Below, one piece after another: positions 8,059 to 17,230 of a stretch of 64,000 nucleotides of DNA. Both the position numbers and the translations under genes were made by a program. Within the stretch, counting starts at the first letter, position 1; every line of letters starts with the position of its first letter. The stretch comes from Gordonia soli NBRC 108243 (GTDB lineage Bacteria > Actinomycetota > Actinomycetes > Mycobacteriales > Mycobacteriaceae). A model generated the notes under the pieces. The model had not been told where the DNA came from. It did no database searches and worked only from the letters and a program-made list of their open reading frames with translations. The DNA lies in NCBI RefSeq assembly GCF_000334455.1, contig NZ_BANX01000011.1:310001-374000 (forward strand), given 5' to 3'.

Positions 8059-8745
8059 TCAGGGTTCGAGCTTGTACCCCAGGCCGCGCACCGTGACCAG
8101 GTGCTTGGGGTTGCCCGGATCGGGCTCGATCTTCGACCGGAGCCGCTTCACGTGCACGTCGAGCGTCTTGGTGTCACCGACGTAGTCGGCGCCCCACACC
8201 CGGTCGATGAGCTGGCCGCGGGTGAGTACCCGACCGGCGTTGCGCAGCAGGTATTCGAGGAGATCGAACTCTTTGAGCGGCAGGGTGATCGATTCGCCGT
8301 TGACGGCGACGATGTGCCGCTCCACGTCCATCCGCACCGGGCCGGCCTCGAGGACGCCGATCGCGAGGTCCTCGTCGGCCACCTCGCCGCCGCGCCGCAG
8401 GACCGCGCGGATGCGGGCGATCAGTTCACGCGCGGAGTACGGCTTGGTGACGTAGTCGTCGGCGCCGAGTTCGAGGCCGACGACCTTGTCGATCTCGCTG
8501 TCGCGCGCGGTGACCATGATGACCGGCACGCCACTCTTGGCGCGCAAGGCCTTGCAGACCTCGGTGCCCGACATCCCGGGCAGCATCAGGTCGAGGAGCA
8601 CGATGTCGGGGCTCACCCGGTCGAAGGCGGACAGGGCATTGGAGCCGTCGTTGACGACGCTCGCCTCGAAACCCTCTTTGCGGAGCAGGAAGGCCAGCGG
8701 ATCGGCCAGCGACTCCTCGTCCTCGACAATCAGTACGTGCGTCAC
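8059..8745 (-). CDS. regX3: Two-component response regulator RegX3
   Basis: An OmpR/PhoB-family regulator of 228 residues. The receiver domain has acidic residues at 8-9, the phospho-acceptor D52 in IVLLDLMLPGMSG and K101 in DYVTKPYSA; the C-terminal winged helix includes VLTRGQLIDRVWG and VKRLRSKIE, ending VRGLGYKLEP. In mycobacteria RegX3 with SenX3 activates phosphate-uptake genes under phosphate limitation. The GTG at 8745 is chosen because GAAGGA lies just upstream and it gives the usual length (M. tuberculosis 227). This GTG overlaps the senX3 stop by 4 bp, implying translational coupling. Confidence 0.95.
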   Translation of the reverse strand: MTHVLIVEDEESLADPLAFLLRKEGFEASVVNDGSNALSAFDRVSPDIVLLDLMLPGMSGTEVCKALRAKSGVPVIMVTARDSEIDKVVGLELGADDYVTKPYSARELIARIRAVLRRGGEVADEDLAIGVLEAGPVRMDVERHIVAVNGESITLPLKEFDLLEYLLRNAGRVLTRGQLIDRVWGADYVGDTKTLDVHVKRLRSKIEPDPGNPKHLVTVRGLGYKLEP

Positions 8746-10214
8746 CGAGTGAGTTCCTTCGGTCGGGGAGACCGCTCCGCCGACCGACGTCGGCCGGACG
8801 GAGCGCTGGGCTGAGACGTCGCGGCACGTGCCACGCCGTCGGTGGGGACGGAACCCGTCCCGGTCGACGGACGACGTCCGGCGGGCTTCGACGGACCACG
8901 ATGGTCGGTCTCGTCCCAGTCGTCGTCCGCCAATTCCTGGGGGATGCTGAGGGTGAACGTGGATCCGGTACCGGGCTTGCTCCACAGGCCGATGTTGCCG
9001 CCGTGGTTGGCCGCCACATGTTTGACGATGGCCAGGCCCAATCCGGTTCCGCCGGTGAGTCGGGACCGCGCCTTGTCCACCCGGAAGAAGCGCTCGAACA
9101 CCCGCTGCTGATCTGCGGCCGCGATGCCGATCCCGCGGTCGGTGACCGCGATGGCGACCATCGGCCGACCGTCGACCGTGGTGATCCGCCTGCTCACCGA
9201 CACCGTGGTGTTCGGCGGCGAGTAGGCGATGGCGTTCACGATCAGGTTGTTGAGAGCGGTCAGCAGCAGCATGCGGTCGCCGCGGACCACGAGGCCGGCG
9301 GGTTCGTCTGCGCGCAGCCGGATCTCGGCGGCCTCGGAGCTGACCGTGGCCGAGTCGAGTGCGTCGGCGATCAACTCGTCGACGTCCACCAACTCGAACT
9401 TCTGCGTCTCACCACCCTGCAGGCGCGACAACGCGATCAGCTCGGAGACCATGTTGCCCATCCGGACGGCCTCGGCGACCACGCGGGTGCCGAAGTGCCG
9501 CACCGACTCCGGGTCGTCGACGGACTCCAGCATCGCCTCGGCCAGCAACCCGATGGCGCCCACGGGCGTCTTGAGTTCATGGGAGACGTTGGCGACGAAG
9601 TCACGTCGGGTGGCCTCCACCCGCATGTGTTCGGTGTCGTCGACACCGAACACGACGGCGTACCGCTCGCTGCCGTGACTGACCACGCGGACCAGGCAGC
9701 GCACCGACTCGACCGGCGGTTGCGTCGGCCGGCCGGTCGAGACGAACCCGAGCGCCGATGCCGGCGGACTGAACTCGAAGCGTTGCTCGACATCGGTGTC
9801 GAGGGCCTCCTTGGAGGCGTCCCACACGGCGTCGGCGAGCAGTTGCTCGCGGACGACCCCCATGTCGACGGCGCAGTGGTTGAACAGCACCACGTCGCGG
9901 AACTCGTCGACGACCGCGACCGCGGTCTCGGTGCTGCGGACGATCAAGCCGAGCAGTCCGGCCTTGGTCATCCGACCGTCGTCGGTGGTCGACACCGCGT
10001 CGGTGTCACGGAGTTCGGCGGAATCCGGCGCGGCGCGTGGGGCATCGGCCTGTTCGGCGTACATCTGGGCCGCAGGTGAGGGCAGGGCCTCGGTATCCGG
10101 GTCGGTTTCGGCGTCGGATCGACCCCACCGGACGAGTCCGGGGCCGAATCGGCCGATCACCACACCGCACACCACACCCAGTGCGATCGCCGCGATGACG
10201 AGAGCAACGGTCAC
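8742..10214 (-). CDS. senX3: Sensor histidine kinase SenX3
   Basis: A 490-residue membrane kinase. One clear hydrophobic segment at residues 3-21 is followed by a PAS-like region (about 84-200), then the HisKA box FVANVSHELKTP with phospho-acceptor H212, the N box around N327 (NNLIVNAIAYSPPN), G1 DRGIGI (359-364) and G2 GGTGLGL (388-394). It phosphorylates RegX3 in response to phosphate supply in mycobacteria. The C-terminal about 70 residues are Pro/Arg/Ser-rich and longer than usual. It uses a GTG start and overlaps regX3 by 4 bp, unlike M. tuberculosis, where a repeat-containing spacer separates the two genes. Confidence 0.95.
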   Translation of the reverse strand: MTVALVIAAIALGVVCGVVIGRFGPGLVRWGRSDAETDPDTEALPSPAAQMYAEQADAPRAAPDSAELRDTDAVSTTDDGRMTKAGLLGLIVRSTETAVAVVDEFRDVVLFNHCAVDMGVVREQLLADAVWDASKEALDTDVEQRFEFSPPASALGFVSTGRPTQPPVESVRCLVRVVSHGSERYAVVFGVDDTEHMRVEATRRDFVANVSHELKTPVGAIGLLAEAMLESVDDPESVRHFGTRVVAEAVRMGNMVSELIALSRLQGGETQKFELVDVDELIADALDSATVSSEAAEIRLRADEPAGLVVRGDRMLLLTALNNLIVNAIAYSPPNTTVSVSRRITTVDGRPMVAIAVTDRGIGIAAADQQRVFERFFRVDKARSRLTGGTGLGLAIVKHVAANHGGNIGLWSKPGTGSTFTLSIPQELADDDWDETDHRGPSKPAGRRPSTGTGSVPTDGVARAATSQPSAPSGRRRSAERSPRPKELTR

Positions 10215-10368
10215 AATGGCAGCTTACGACCCGACGAACGGCCCGCGCACATCCATCGCGATTGTTGGCGCACTGTTCACGCACCGTTCGGGCGAGGTCG
10301 CACGGCCCCGGACCCGAGGTGTTACGGACGGTCGGCGGCGACCGGATCGAGCCCTGCCGGGCCGGTGC

Positions 10369-10695
10369 TCACTGCGGGACCGGGACCGCCATGTCGGCGT
10401 ACTCGGGGTGTTGCTCGATGAAGTGGCGGACGTAGGAGCAGACCGGGACCACCCGTTTGCCCGACGGTCGGATGTCGTCGAGGACGGTTCGGACGAGCTC
10501 GGCCGCGTACCCCCGACCGCTGTAGTGCTCGCGGACGACGGTGTGGGTGAGCACGACCTGGTAGTCCTCGGCCACGTAGTCGAGGTAACCGACCAGGTCT
10601 TCGCCGAGTCCGTCGCCGGACTCCGACGCGAGCCAGGCCTCATAGCGCTCCTGGCCAGGAGAATGATGAATCCGCAGGTTCCCGACGTCCGCCAT
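10369..10695 (-). CDS. Small GNAT-like N-acetyltransferase (Acetyltransf_CG/NATD1 type)
   Basis: A 108-residue protein of the minimal GNAT subfamily that includes human NATD1. It shows the acetyl-CoA loop HTVVREHYSGRGYAAEL (about 51-67), where this subfamily has a V..Q/E...G.G.A pattern, and the family end motif VVPVCSYVRHFIEQHPEY (about 82-99) with its conserved Cys. It is encoded between senX3 and gpmA on the same strand but separated by more than 60 bp on each side. The acetylated substrate of this subfamily is unknown. Confidence 0.85.
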   Translation of the reverse strand: MADVGNLRIHHSPGQERYEAWLASESGDGLGEDLVGYLDYVAEDYQVVLTHTVVREHYSGRGYAAELVRTVLDDIRPSGKRVVPVCSYVRHFIEQHPEYADMAVPVPQ

Positions 10696-10764
10696 CGCTC
10701 CAATGTAGCGCGCATCACACCCCGCGCACCATGGAGATCCGCGGGTTCTCAGGCTTGGATCAGG

Positions 10765-11511
10765 CTACTTCTTGCCCTGGGCCGCGACAGCTGCGGCGCC
10801 GGCCGCGGCCGCCTCCGGATCGAGGTAGGTTCCCCCCGGGTTCAGCGGCTTCAGATCGTCGTCGAGGTCGTAGCGCAGCGGGTTGCCGGTCGGGATGTTG
10901 AGCCCCGCGATGTCGGCATCGGAGATGCCGTCGAGGTGCTTGACGAGGGCACGCAGCGAGTTGCCGTGGGCTGCGATCAGCACCGTCTTGCCCGCCTGGA
11001 TCTCCGGGACGATGGCGTCGAGGTAATAGGGGATGAAGCGCTCGACGACGTCCTTGAGGCACTCGGTCAGCGGGACCTCGGGGAGGTCGGCGTACCGGGC
11101 GTCACCGGACTGGCTGTACTCGGCGTCGACCCCGATGGGCGGTGGCGGGGTGTCGTAGCTGCGACGCCAGAGCATGAACTGCTCGTCGCCGAACTTCTCC
11201 AGGGTGTCGGCCTTGTTGAGGCCCTGCAGTTCGCCGTAGTGCCGTTCGTTCAGCCGCCAGTCCCGGACGACCGGGATCCAGTGCCGGTCGGCACGGTCGA
11301 GGGCGATGTTGGCCGTGGTGATCGCGCGGCGCAACAGCGAGGTGTAGACGACGTCGGGCAGGAGGTCGTGCTCGACGAGCAACTCACCGGCACGCTCCGC
11401 CTCGCCCCGACCCTTGTCGGTGAGCGCCACGTCGACCCATCCGGTGAACTGGTTGGAGGCGTTCCATTCGCTCTCGCCGTGCCGCATCAGGATCAGGGTG
11501 CCGTTGCTCAT
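10765..11511 (-). CDS. gpmA: 2,3-bisphosphoglycerate-dependent phosphoglycerate mutase
   Basis: Interconverts 3- and 2-phosphoglycerate in glycolysis and gluconeogenesis. The 248-residue protein begins with the catalytic motif [12 protein letters not shown] (phospho-His H11), then [13 protein letters not shown] near residue 90 and the second histidine loop [12 protein letters not shown] near 180. The ATG at 11511 is chosen because it gives the standard N-terminus [12 protein letters not shown]. The C-terminal tail is Ala-rich and ends QGKK. Neighbourhood matches gpm1 (Rv0489) beside senX3-regX3. Confidence 0.95.
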   Translation of the reverse strand: MSNGTLILMRHGESEWNASNQFTGWVDVALTDKGRGEAERAGELLVEHDLLPDVVYTSLLRRAITTANIALDRADRHWIPVVRDWRLNERHYGELQGLNKADTLEKFGDEQFMLWRRSYDTPPPPIGVDAEYSQSGDARYADLPEVPLTECLKDVVERFIPYYLDAIVPEIQAGKTVLIAAHGNSLRALVKHLDGISDADIAGLNIPTGNPLRYDLDDDLKPLNPGGTYLDPEAAAAGAAAVAAQGKK

Positions 11512-11579
11512 GCGAGCAGTTTCCCACAGACGGGCCCACGCCTCTCCGGTCAACTCCCCTCGGGGCCGACCACACCCGA

Positions 11580-12632
11580 TCACGCCGGTGACGTGACCTC
11601 GTCGACTCCGGGGCGATGCCCGATCCGCACCTCGTCCTCGTCGACCTCATGGCGCCGACGATTGCGCCACACCCCGGCGCCGTACAGCGCGAGCCCGGCC
11701 ACCAGCCAGCAGACAAGTACTGTCAACGGCCGCAACGCGCCGTGGCCGTCGAAGAACGCGACATCACGCAGCAGCGAACCGGTCGCACCGGGCGGGAGCA
11801 ACTGCCCGATCAGCCCCCACGGGGTCGGCAGCATCTCCGGCGCACTCGCCAGCCCCGAGAGCGGGTTGCCGAGGAAGATCAACAGGATCGCCGCCACACC
11901 CAGACCGGCACCGCCCAACAGCTCGCGCAATCCGAGGACCATCATCGCCGTCGCCGCGATGCCGAGCGCGGCCACGAGGGTGGGCAGCCAGAACCCGTCG
12001 TCGATGGTGCCGATGACGAACCGCAGGGTCGCGATCAAGACCACTCCCCCGACCACTGCGACTCCGGCGGCGGCGGCCAGCCGCAGCCCCGGCGAATGCA
12101 CCAGCAGCATGATGACCATCGCGGCGATCCAGCCTCCCAGGGCGAGAGGCAATGCGCCGGCAGCCAATCCGGCCCCCTTGGGGTCGCGGTCGGGGAACGA
12201 ACGGACGTCGACGACCCGGGCGGATTCACCGGTCGCCGCCGCCAGCCGGTCGCCGATGGTCGGGATCATGGCCGCCACGGTCGGCGACGCCGCCGTGGCG
12301 ACCAACGAGGTCACCGCATCGCGCGAGACCACGACCGCCCCGTAGACCTCCCGGTGCTCGATGGCCGACCGTGCGTCGGCGACGGACCCGTAGCGGGTCA
12401 CCTCGAAGCCCTCCAGCGATCCTGAGAGCTTCTGGACCTGCGCCGACGCCTGCGCGGACCCGTCCGCGGCCACGACCCCGACCGGGACGTGATGTGGCGC
12501 CGACCGCGCCGCCGGCAGCGCGAACGCGGTCACCATCAGGGCCAGCAGCACGGCGACGCCGACGACCAGGGCCACGATCGTGCGTGGAGACGTGGACCGG
12601 GACCCGGCCCCGGTGTTCGCGAGCATCGCCAT
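11580..12632 (-). CDS. Membrane protein of YhgE/Pip or ABC-2 permease type, TetR-controlled
   Basis: A 350-residue protein: one N-terminal membrane segment (about 20-42), an extracytoplasmic domain of about 120 residues with [13 protein letters not shown] and [13 protein letters not shown] as in YhgE/Pip and ABC-2 export-type proteins, then about five hydrophobic segments and an Arg/Glu-rich cytosolic tail. No ATPase is encoded nearby. The ATG at 12632 is favoured over a TTG six bases upstream because AAGGAG sits 6 nt before it. It is divergent from a TetR gene, and two matching palindromes fill the shared promoter region, so this is the likely repressed target. A role in export of a lipophilic or toxic compound is inference. 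Confidence 0.75.
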   Translation of the reverse strand: MAMLANTGAGSRSTSPRTIVALVVGVAVLLALMVTAFALPAARSAPHHVPVGVVAADGSAQASAQVQKLSGSLEGFEVTRYGSVADARSAIEHREVYGAVVVSRDAVTSLVATAASPTVAAMIPTIGDRLAAATGESARVVDVRSFPDRDPKGAGLAAGALPLALGGWIAAMVIMLLVHSPGLRLAAAAGVAVVGGVVLIATLRFVIGTIDDGFWLPTLVAALGIAATAMMVLGLRELLGGAGLGVAAILLIFLGNPLSGLASAPEMLPTPWGLIGQLLPPGATGSLLRDVAFFDGHGALRPLTVLVCWLVAGLALYGAGVWRNRRRHEVDEDEVRIGHRPGVDEVTSPA

Positions 12633-12641
12633 GTCCAACTC

Positions 12642-12666
12642 CTTAAGAAACGGTTCGTATCTTATG
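12642..12666. promoter_or_regulatory. Second TetR operator, next to the membrane-protein gene
   Basis: A 25-bp imperfect palindrome, 11-bp arms around GTT, that repeats the layout of the perfect site at 12683. The arms differ from perfect symmetry at two positions. It overlaps the ribosome-binding region and probably the promoter of the membrane-protein gene. Confidence 0.7.
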
Positions 12667-12682
12667 CACCGTAGGCTACAGT

Positions 12683-12707
12683 CATAAGAAACGCAACGTT
12701 TCTTATG
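12683..12707. promoter_or_regulatory. TetR operator, perfect 11-bp palindrome
   Basis: CATAAGAAACG and its exact complement CGTTTCTTATG flank the centre CAA. It ends 8 bp before the TetR start codon, so it should serve autoregulation. It is markedly AT-rich against its surroundings. Confidence 0.85.
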
Positions 12708-12715
12708 AGGTGGGT

Positions 12716-13294
12716 ATGACGTCGGAGCGACGGCGTGGCGCGGAGCTCGAGGAAGCCATCAGCGGGGCGGTGATGAGCGAACTCACGCGGCACGGCTATG
12801 CCGGGCTCACCTTCGAGGGGGTCGCGGCGGCGGCATCGACCAGCAAGACCGTGCTGTATCGGCGCTGGTCGTCGAAGGCCGAGATGATCCTGTCGGTGGT
12901 CACCGCGACGCGGGCGCTGATGATCGACACCCCGGACACCGGGTCTCTCGGCGGCGACCTGATGGCGATGATGCACTCCTGGCGGGAGATCTTCGACATC
13001 CGGATTCGCCAGACCATGTTCGGAGTGCTGGCCGATGTCGACCAGAAGGCCGCGACCGAGGTGCGCGCCTGGTTGTTCGCCAAGTCGGCAGAGGTCGTCG
13101 AGCCGGTGATCGCCCGAGCTCGCCGACGAGGAGAGCTCGGCGACGACGAGTTGCATCCACGCGTCGCGGCGCTGCCGTTGGATCTCCTCCGCAACGAGAC
13201 GCTGCTGCGACGGGAACTGCACGACCAGGACATCGTCGACATGGTCGAACAGTGCATCGTCCCCTTGTGGTCGAGCGCCAGCGGCGCCGATTGA
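12716..13294 (+). CDS. TetR-family transcriptional repressor
   Basis: A 192-residue protein with a TetR N-terminal domain: GYAGLTFEGVAAAASTSKTV then LYRRWSSKAEMI, the usual helix-turn-helix and start of helix 4. The C-terminal ligand domain ends in a conserved-looking DIVDMVEQCIVPLW and resembles the TetR_C_16/AcrR type. The ATG at 12716 is preferred to a GTG at 12710 because AGGTGG lies immediately before it. It is divergent from the membrane protein, with two operators between. It most likely represses both genes and is released by a ligand of the membrane protein (inference). Confidence 0.88.
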   Translation: MTSERRRGAELEEAISGAVMSELTRHGYAGLTFEGVAAAASTSKTVLYRRWSSKAEMILSVVTATRALMIDTPDTGSLGGDLMAMMHSWREIFDIRIRQTMFGVLADVDQKAATEVRAWLFAKSAEVVEPVIARARRRGELGDDELHPRVAALPLDLLRNETLLRRELHDQDIVDMVEQCIVPLWSSASGAD

Positions 13295-13367
13295 GTTCTC
13301 GAGACGACCGGGTCTCGAAACCATCGCTAACCGCACATTTCGGACATGACGGGTCTAGCGTTGGTGA

Positions 13368-14807
13368 ATGACAGCCACCCCGGACACCGGCGCGGACACC
13401 ACCGAACCGCCCCAGTTGAAACGGGTACTCGGGTGGAAACTCCTGTTGCTGTTCATCATCGGCGACATATTGGGCACGGGCGTCTACGCCCTGACCGGAC
13501 AGGTGGCCGGCGAGGTCGGCGGTGCGGCGTGGCTGCCGTTCTTCATCGCCTTCGCCGTCGCGACGCTCACCGCGTTCTCCTACCTGGAACTCGTCACCAA
13601 GTACCCGCAGGCCGCGGGCGCCGCGCTGTACGTGCACAAGGCCTTCGGCATCCACTTCGTCACGTTCATCGTGCTGTTCACGGTGATGTGTTCGGGCATC
13701 ACGTCGGCCACCACGGCCTCGCGGGCCTTCGCGGTCAACATGCTGACGGCGTTCAGCGGCGGAGAGTCCCCTGAGTCGACCAGTCCGGCACTGCTGTTCG
13801 TGGCCATCGGGTTCCTGCTGGTGGTCATGTTCATCAACTTCCGCGGCGTGGCCGAGGGGGTCGGCACCAACGTGGTGCTGACGCTGGTCGAGCTGACCGG
13901 TCTGCTGCTGGTGCTGTTCATCGGGTACTGGTTCATCGCGGGCGGCAACGCCGAGCACTGGGATGCGGTGGTGGCATTCGAGACACCTGAGGACAAGAGC
14001 GTCTTCATCGCGGTGTCGGCGGCCACGGCGCTGGCGTTCTTCGCACTGGTCGGCTTCGAGGACTCGGTCAACATGGCCGAGGAGTGCAAGGACCCGGTAC
14101 GGATCTTCCCGAAGGTGATGCTCAGCGGTCTGGGGATCACCGCGGTGGTCTACGTGCTCATCGCGATCTGCGCGGTCGCGATCGTGCCGGTCGGGGTGCT
14201 GGCCGAGAGCGAGACGCCGCTGGTCGAGGTGGCCCAGGCGGCGGCCCCGGACTTCCCGATGACGGATCTGCTGCCGTGGATCTCGATGTTCGCGGTCGCC
14301 AACACGGCGCTGATCAACATGATGATGGCCAGCCGACTGCTGTACGGCATGTCCAAACAGGGTGTGCTGCCGTCGTTCCTGAGCTACGTCCATCCCGGGC
14401 GACGAACACCGTTCGCGGCGATCGTGTTCACCACGGTCATCGCGCTCTGCTTGCTGGTCTACGTCAGCGCAGACCCGGAGAGCTCGATCGTCGGACTACT
14501 CGGCGGCACCACGGCGCTGCTTCTGCTAGCGGTCTTCACCGTCGTCAACGTGTCGGTGCTGGTACTGCGCAAGGACACGGTGGGACACAAGCACTTCCGC
14601 ACCAAGACCCCCATCGCGGTACTCGGCGCGGTCACCTGCGGATACCTGGTCCTACCGGTGACCGGCCGAGACCCGCAGCAGTATGTGATCGCCGGCTGGC
14701 TGCTGTTACTCGGTGTGATCCTGTGGGCACTGACCTACTGGTATCACCGTCGGTCGGGGCAGACCACCAAGGCCTACGACGACATCCCGCCCCACGAGAT
14801 CCCCTGA
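13368..14807 (+). CDS. APC-superfamily amino acid permease
   Basis: A 479-residue integral membrane protein with about 12 hydrophobic segments. The first shows the APC glycine signature LLFIIGDILGTGVYALTGQV (about 28-47), and the pair PFFIAFAVATLTAFSYLEL then YPQAAGAALYVHKAFG is typical of cationic amino acid transporter-like permeases. FFALVGFEDSVNMAEECKDP (about 225-244) is the conserved loop after helix 6. Proton-coupled uptake of an amino acid is inferred from the family; specificity is not visible. It stands alone between the TetR gene and a convergent DinB gene. Confidence 0.88.
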   Translation: MTATPDTGADTTEPPQLKRVLGWKLLLLFIIGDILGTGVYALTGQVAGEVGGAAWLPFFIAFAVATLTAFSYLELVTKYPQAAGAALYVHKAFGIHFVTFIVLFTVMCSGITSATTASRAFAVNMLTAFSGGESPESTSPALLFVAIGFLLVVMFINFRGVAEGVGTNVVLTLVELTGLLLVLFIGYWFIAGGNAEHWDAVVAFETPEDKSVFIAVSAATALAFFALVGFEDSVNMAEECKDPVRIFPKVMLSGLGITAVVYVLIAICAVAIVPVGVLAESETPLVEVAQAAAPDFPMTDLLPWISMFAVANTALINMMMASRLLYGMSKQGVLPSFLSYVHPGRRTPFAAIVFTTVIALCLLVYVSADPESSIVGLLGGTTALLLLAVFTVVNVSVLVLRKDTVGHKHFRTKTPIAVLGAVTCGYLVLPVTGRDPQQYVIAGWLLLLGVILWALTYWYHRRSGQTTKAYDDIPPHEIP

Positions 14808-14868
14808 CGCAGAATCGTTTCATAGAACCGAACGACGTGCGAAGTCGCTCCACACCACGGATCGGGCA

Positions 14869-15345
14869 CTAGCGGCCGGTGGCACCGTCGATGAGCTCGC
14901 GCAGTATGTCGGCGTGGCCGGCGTGCCGACCGGTCTCCTCGATCATGTGCGTCAGCGCCCATCGCACGCTCGGTCCGTCGTCGCGACCCGGTACCTGGTC
15001 GGCGAGATCGTCGCTGTCGTCCAGGACGCGGTTCGCGCGGTCCACGACCTCGCGATAGTCATGGAGGGCTGCCTCCACCGTCAGGTCATCCGGCGCCCGG
15101 AAGGTCGCGGGCCAACTGGAGATGCGCTCGCCGAGAAAGATGGAACGCTCCACCGCGGTCAGATGGGTGAGCAAGCCGAGAAGGTTGGTGCCCGACGGAA
15201 CCATCGCGGAACGGACGTCGGGCTCCGGCGCGCCGTCGACCTTGCCGGCCATCGACGTCCGTAGGTAGTCGAGGAAGCCGCGCAACACCTCGATCTCGCT
15301 TGCCCCGGTGCGCGGCGGCGGGGTGTCGCGTCGCCGACGTGCCAT
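14869..15345 (-). CDS. DinB-family (DUF664) protein
   Basis: A 158-residue four-helix protein of the DinB/DUF664 type. The three-His metal pattern is visible: H in LLTHLTAVERSIF, and two in LTHMIEETGRHAGHADILRE near the C-terminus. The same superfamily holds mycothiol- and bacillithiol-dependent S-transferases, which fits a mycothiol producer, but the reaction is unknown. The ATG at 15345 is chosen because GGGAGGAG lies 7 nt upstream. Its start is 28 bp from a very strong hairpin that follows fadD. Confidence 0.85.
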   Translation of the reverse strand: MARRRRDTPPPRTGASEIEVLRGFLDYLRTSMAGKVDGAPEPDVRSAMVPSGTNLLGLLTHLTAVERSIFLGERISSWPATFRAPDDLTVEAALHDYREVVDRANRVLDDSDDLADQVPGRDDGPSVRWALTHMIEETGRHAGHADILRELIDGATGR

Positions 15346-15373
15346 CGCAACTCCTCCCGACAACTACCGTTTT

Positions 15374-15412
15374 CGTAGCGCGGACACGCGGAAACCGCGT
15401 GTCCGCGCTACG
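15374..15412. terminator. 18-bp perfect inverted repeat downstream of fadD
   Basis: The arms CGTAGCGCGGACACGCGG and its exact complement are separated by AAA only. The hairpin begins 12 bp beyond the fadD stop codon and 28 bp before the DinB start. No U tract follows on either strand. It is by far the most stable simple hairpin noticed in the window and is best read as a factor-assisted or intrinsic terminator protecting the DinB gene from fadD readthrough. Confidence 0.7.
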
Positions 15413-15424
15413 GATTCGGCCATG

Positions 15425-17032
15425 TTACTTGCGCAGATCCTTACGCAGGATCTTGCCCGACGCCGACTTCGGGATCTGCTCGATGAACTCGACGGCGCGC
15501 ACCTTCTTGTGCGGCGCGACCTGACCCGCGACGAACTCGATGACCTCGTCCGCGGTCAGCTCGGCGTCGGCCTGGGCGACCACAAAGGCCTTCGGGATCT
15601 CCTCGCCGGTCTCGGCCTCGACCACGCCGATGACCGCGGTGTCGGCGATCTTCGGATGCGTCAGCAGCAGCGCCTCCAGCTCGGCCGGCGGCACCTGGTA
15701 GCCCTTGTACTTGATGAGCTCCTTGAGGCGGTCGACGATGTAGACCACGCCCTCGGCGTCGACCTGCGCCAGGTCACCGGTGTGCAAGAACCCGTCGGCG
15801 TCGATCGTGTCGGCGGTGGCCTGCTCGTTGTTCAGGTACCCGACCATCACGTTCGGACCCTTCACCCACAGCTCACCCGGCTCCGACAATCCCTCGGCCG
15901 GGAGCTCGACCTCGTTCCCGGTGGCCGGGTCGACGAGCTTGTTCTCCGAGTTCGGGATGGCCCAACCGGTCGACGACAGCGGCGGATCCTCGCGACCGAG
16001 GGCGGCCTGGGTGTCGAACGGGATCAGGTGGCTGACCGGCGACAGTTCGCTCATGCCGTATCCCTGCAGCATGTGCAGGTCCAGACGCTTGGCGACGGCC
16101 TTGCCGAGCTCGTCGTCGAGTGGCGCCGCACCCGACATCATCGTGTGCAGCGACGAGAGATCGTAGTTGTCGACGATGGGATGCTTGGCCAGCGCGACCG
16201 CCACCGGCGGCGCGATGTAGGCGTTGGTGACCTTGTAGGTCTGGATGTTCTCCAGGAACTCGACCAGGTCGAACTTCGGCATGATGACCAGGCGCGCCCG
16301 GTTGTACAGCGCAGCGTTGAGCAGCACCGTCATGCCGTAGATGTGGAAGAACGGCAGCACCGCGATCACGACGTCGTCGGGGGTCATGCCCTGCAGCGGC
16401 TTGATCTGCGCGACGTTGGCAACCAGGTTGCGATGGCTCAGGGCCACGCCCTTCGGGTTGCCGGTGGTTCCCGAGCTGTAGGGCAGCGCGGCGATGTGGG
16501 TCGCCGGGTCGAAGCTGACATCGGGGGCCGACAATCCGGCACCCAGCAGATCGACCGCGTTCGGCCGACCGGTCTTCTCCTGACCTTCACCGTCCAGGAT
16601 GATCAGGTTCTCGTCGCTGATGCCGACCTGCTGCGCGGCGGCCGCGGCCTGCTCGGCGAACAGCGAGATGGTCACGAGGATCTTCGCGCCCGAGTCGGTG
16701 AGCTGCTTGGCGATCTCCGGCGCGGTGAACAGCGCATTGATCGTCGTCGCGGTGCCACCGGCACGCAGGATGCCGTGGAAGACCGTAGCGAACGCCGGGA
16801 TGTTCGGCGACAGCACACCGACCACGTCGCCGACCCCGATGCCGCGCGCTGCCAACGCACCCGCGGCGGCGTCGATCTGCCCGATCAACTGCCGGTAATC
16901 GGTCTCCGCACCCGACTTGGGGTCGACCAGCGCCACGCGGTCGAGGTCCGCATCGGAGATCGAACCGAACAGGAACTCGTAGACCGACACATCGGGGATC
17001 TCGACATCGGGAAATGGACTCGTGAAGCTCAT
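15425..17032 (-). CDS. Acyl-CoA synthetase / 4-coumarate-CoA ligase-like (FadD)
   Basis: A 535-residue ANL-superfamily enzyme that activates a carboxylate with ATP and CoA. Visible: the P-loop YSSGTTGNPKGVALSH (about 178-193), PFFHIYGM, the adenylate motif GYGMSELSP near 323, LHTGDLAQVD near 411, the hinge DRLKELIKYKGYQVPPAE and the catalytic Lys region PKSASGKILRKDLR at the C-terminus. Sequence type is that of plant-like 4CL/FadD enzymes; fatty, aromatic or steroid-derived acids are possible. The ATG at 17032 follows GGAGGTG. A strong hairpin follows the stop codon. Confidence 0.88.
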   Translation of the reverse strand: MSFTSPFPDVEIPDVSVYEFLFGSISDADLDRVALVDPKSGAETDYRQLIGQIDAAAGALAARGIGVGDVVGVLSPNIPAFATVFHGILRAGGTATTINALFTAPEIAKQLTDSGAKILVTISLFAEQAAAAAQQVGISDENLIILDGEGQEKTGRPNAVDLLGAGLSAPDVSFDPATHIAALPYSSGTTGNPKGVALSHRNLVANVAQIKPLQGMTPDDVVIAVLPFFHIYGMTVLLNAALYNRARLVIMPKFDLVEFLENIQTYKVTNAYIAPPVAVALAKHPIVDNYDLSSLHTMMSGAAPLDDELGKAVAKRLDLHMLQGYGMSELSPVSHLIPFDTQAALGREDPPLSSTGWAIPNSENKLVDPATGNEVELPAEGLSEPGELWVKGPNVMVGYLNNEQATADTIDADGFLHTGDLAQVDAEGVVYIVDRLKELIKYKGYQVPPAELEALLLTHPKIADTAVIGVVEAETGEEIPKAFVVAQADAELTADEVIEFVAGQVAPHKKVRAVEFIEQIPKSASGKILRKDLRK

Positions 17033-17230
17033 GGCACCTCCGCTGGTGTGTTTGCGGCCAAATCGTAGCAACAGTCATTGCCACGATGTGATGTGGACCT
17101 CTGTCCGCATCGTCCGATTCTGTCGTACTCGTCGACGGGCCCGCCGCGGAGTCGTCGAAACCGGGAACTCAACCCGGCGCGACCGCCCGCCCCGCGGCTC
17201 CGCTTGTGTGGATCCGTCACTGCGGAACCC

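Noticed and set aside
9796-12345. Plus-strand open frame of 849 codons across senX3, gpmA and the membrane-protein gene
   Set aside because: Entirely antisense to well-supported genes; long shadow frames are common at this GC content.
12900-14393. Minus-strand frame of 497 codons opposite the APC permease
   Set aside because: Very His/Arg/Gln/Asp-rich translation typical of an antisense shadow; the plus-strand permease is unmistakable.
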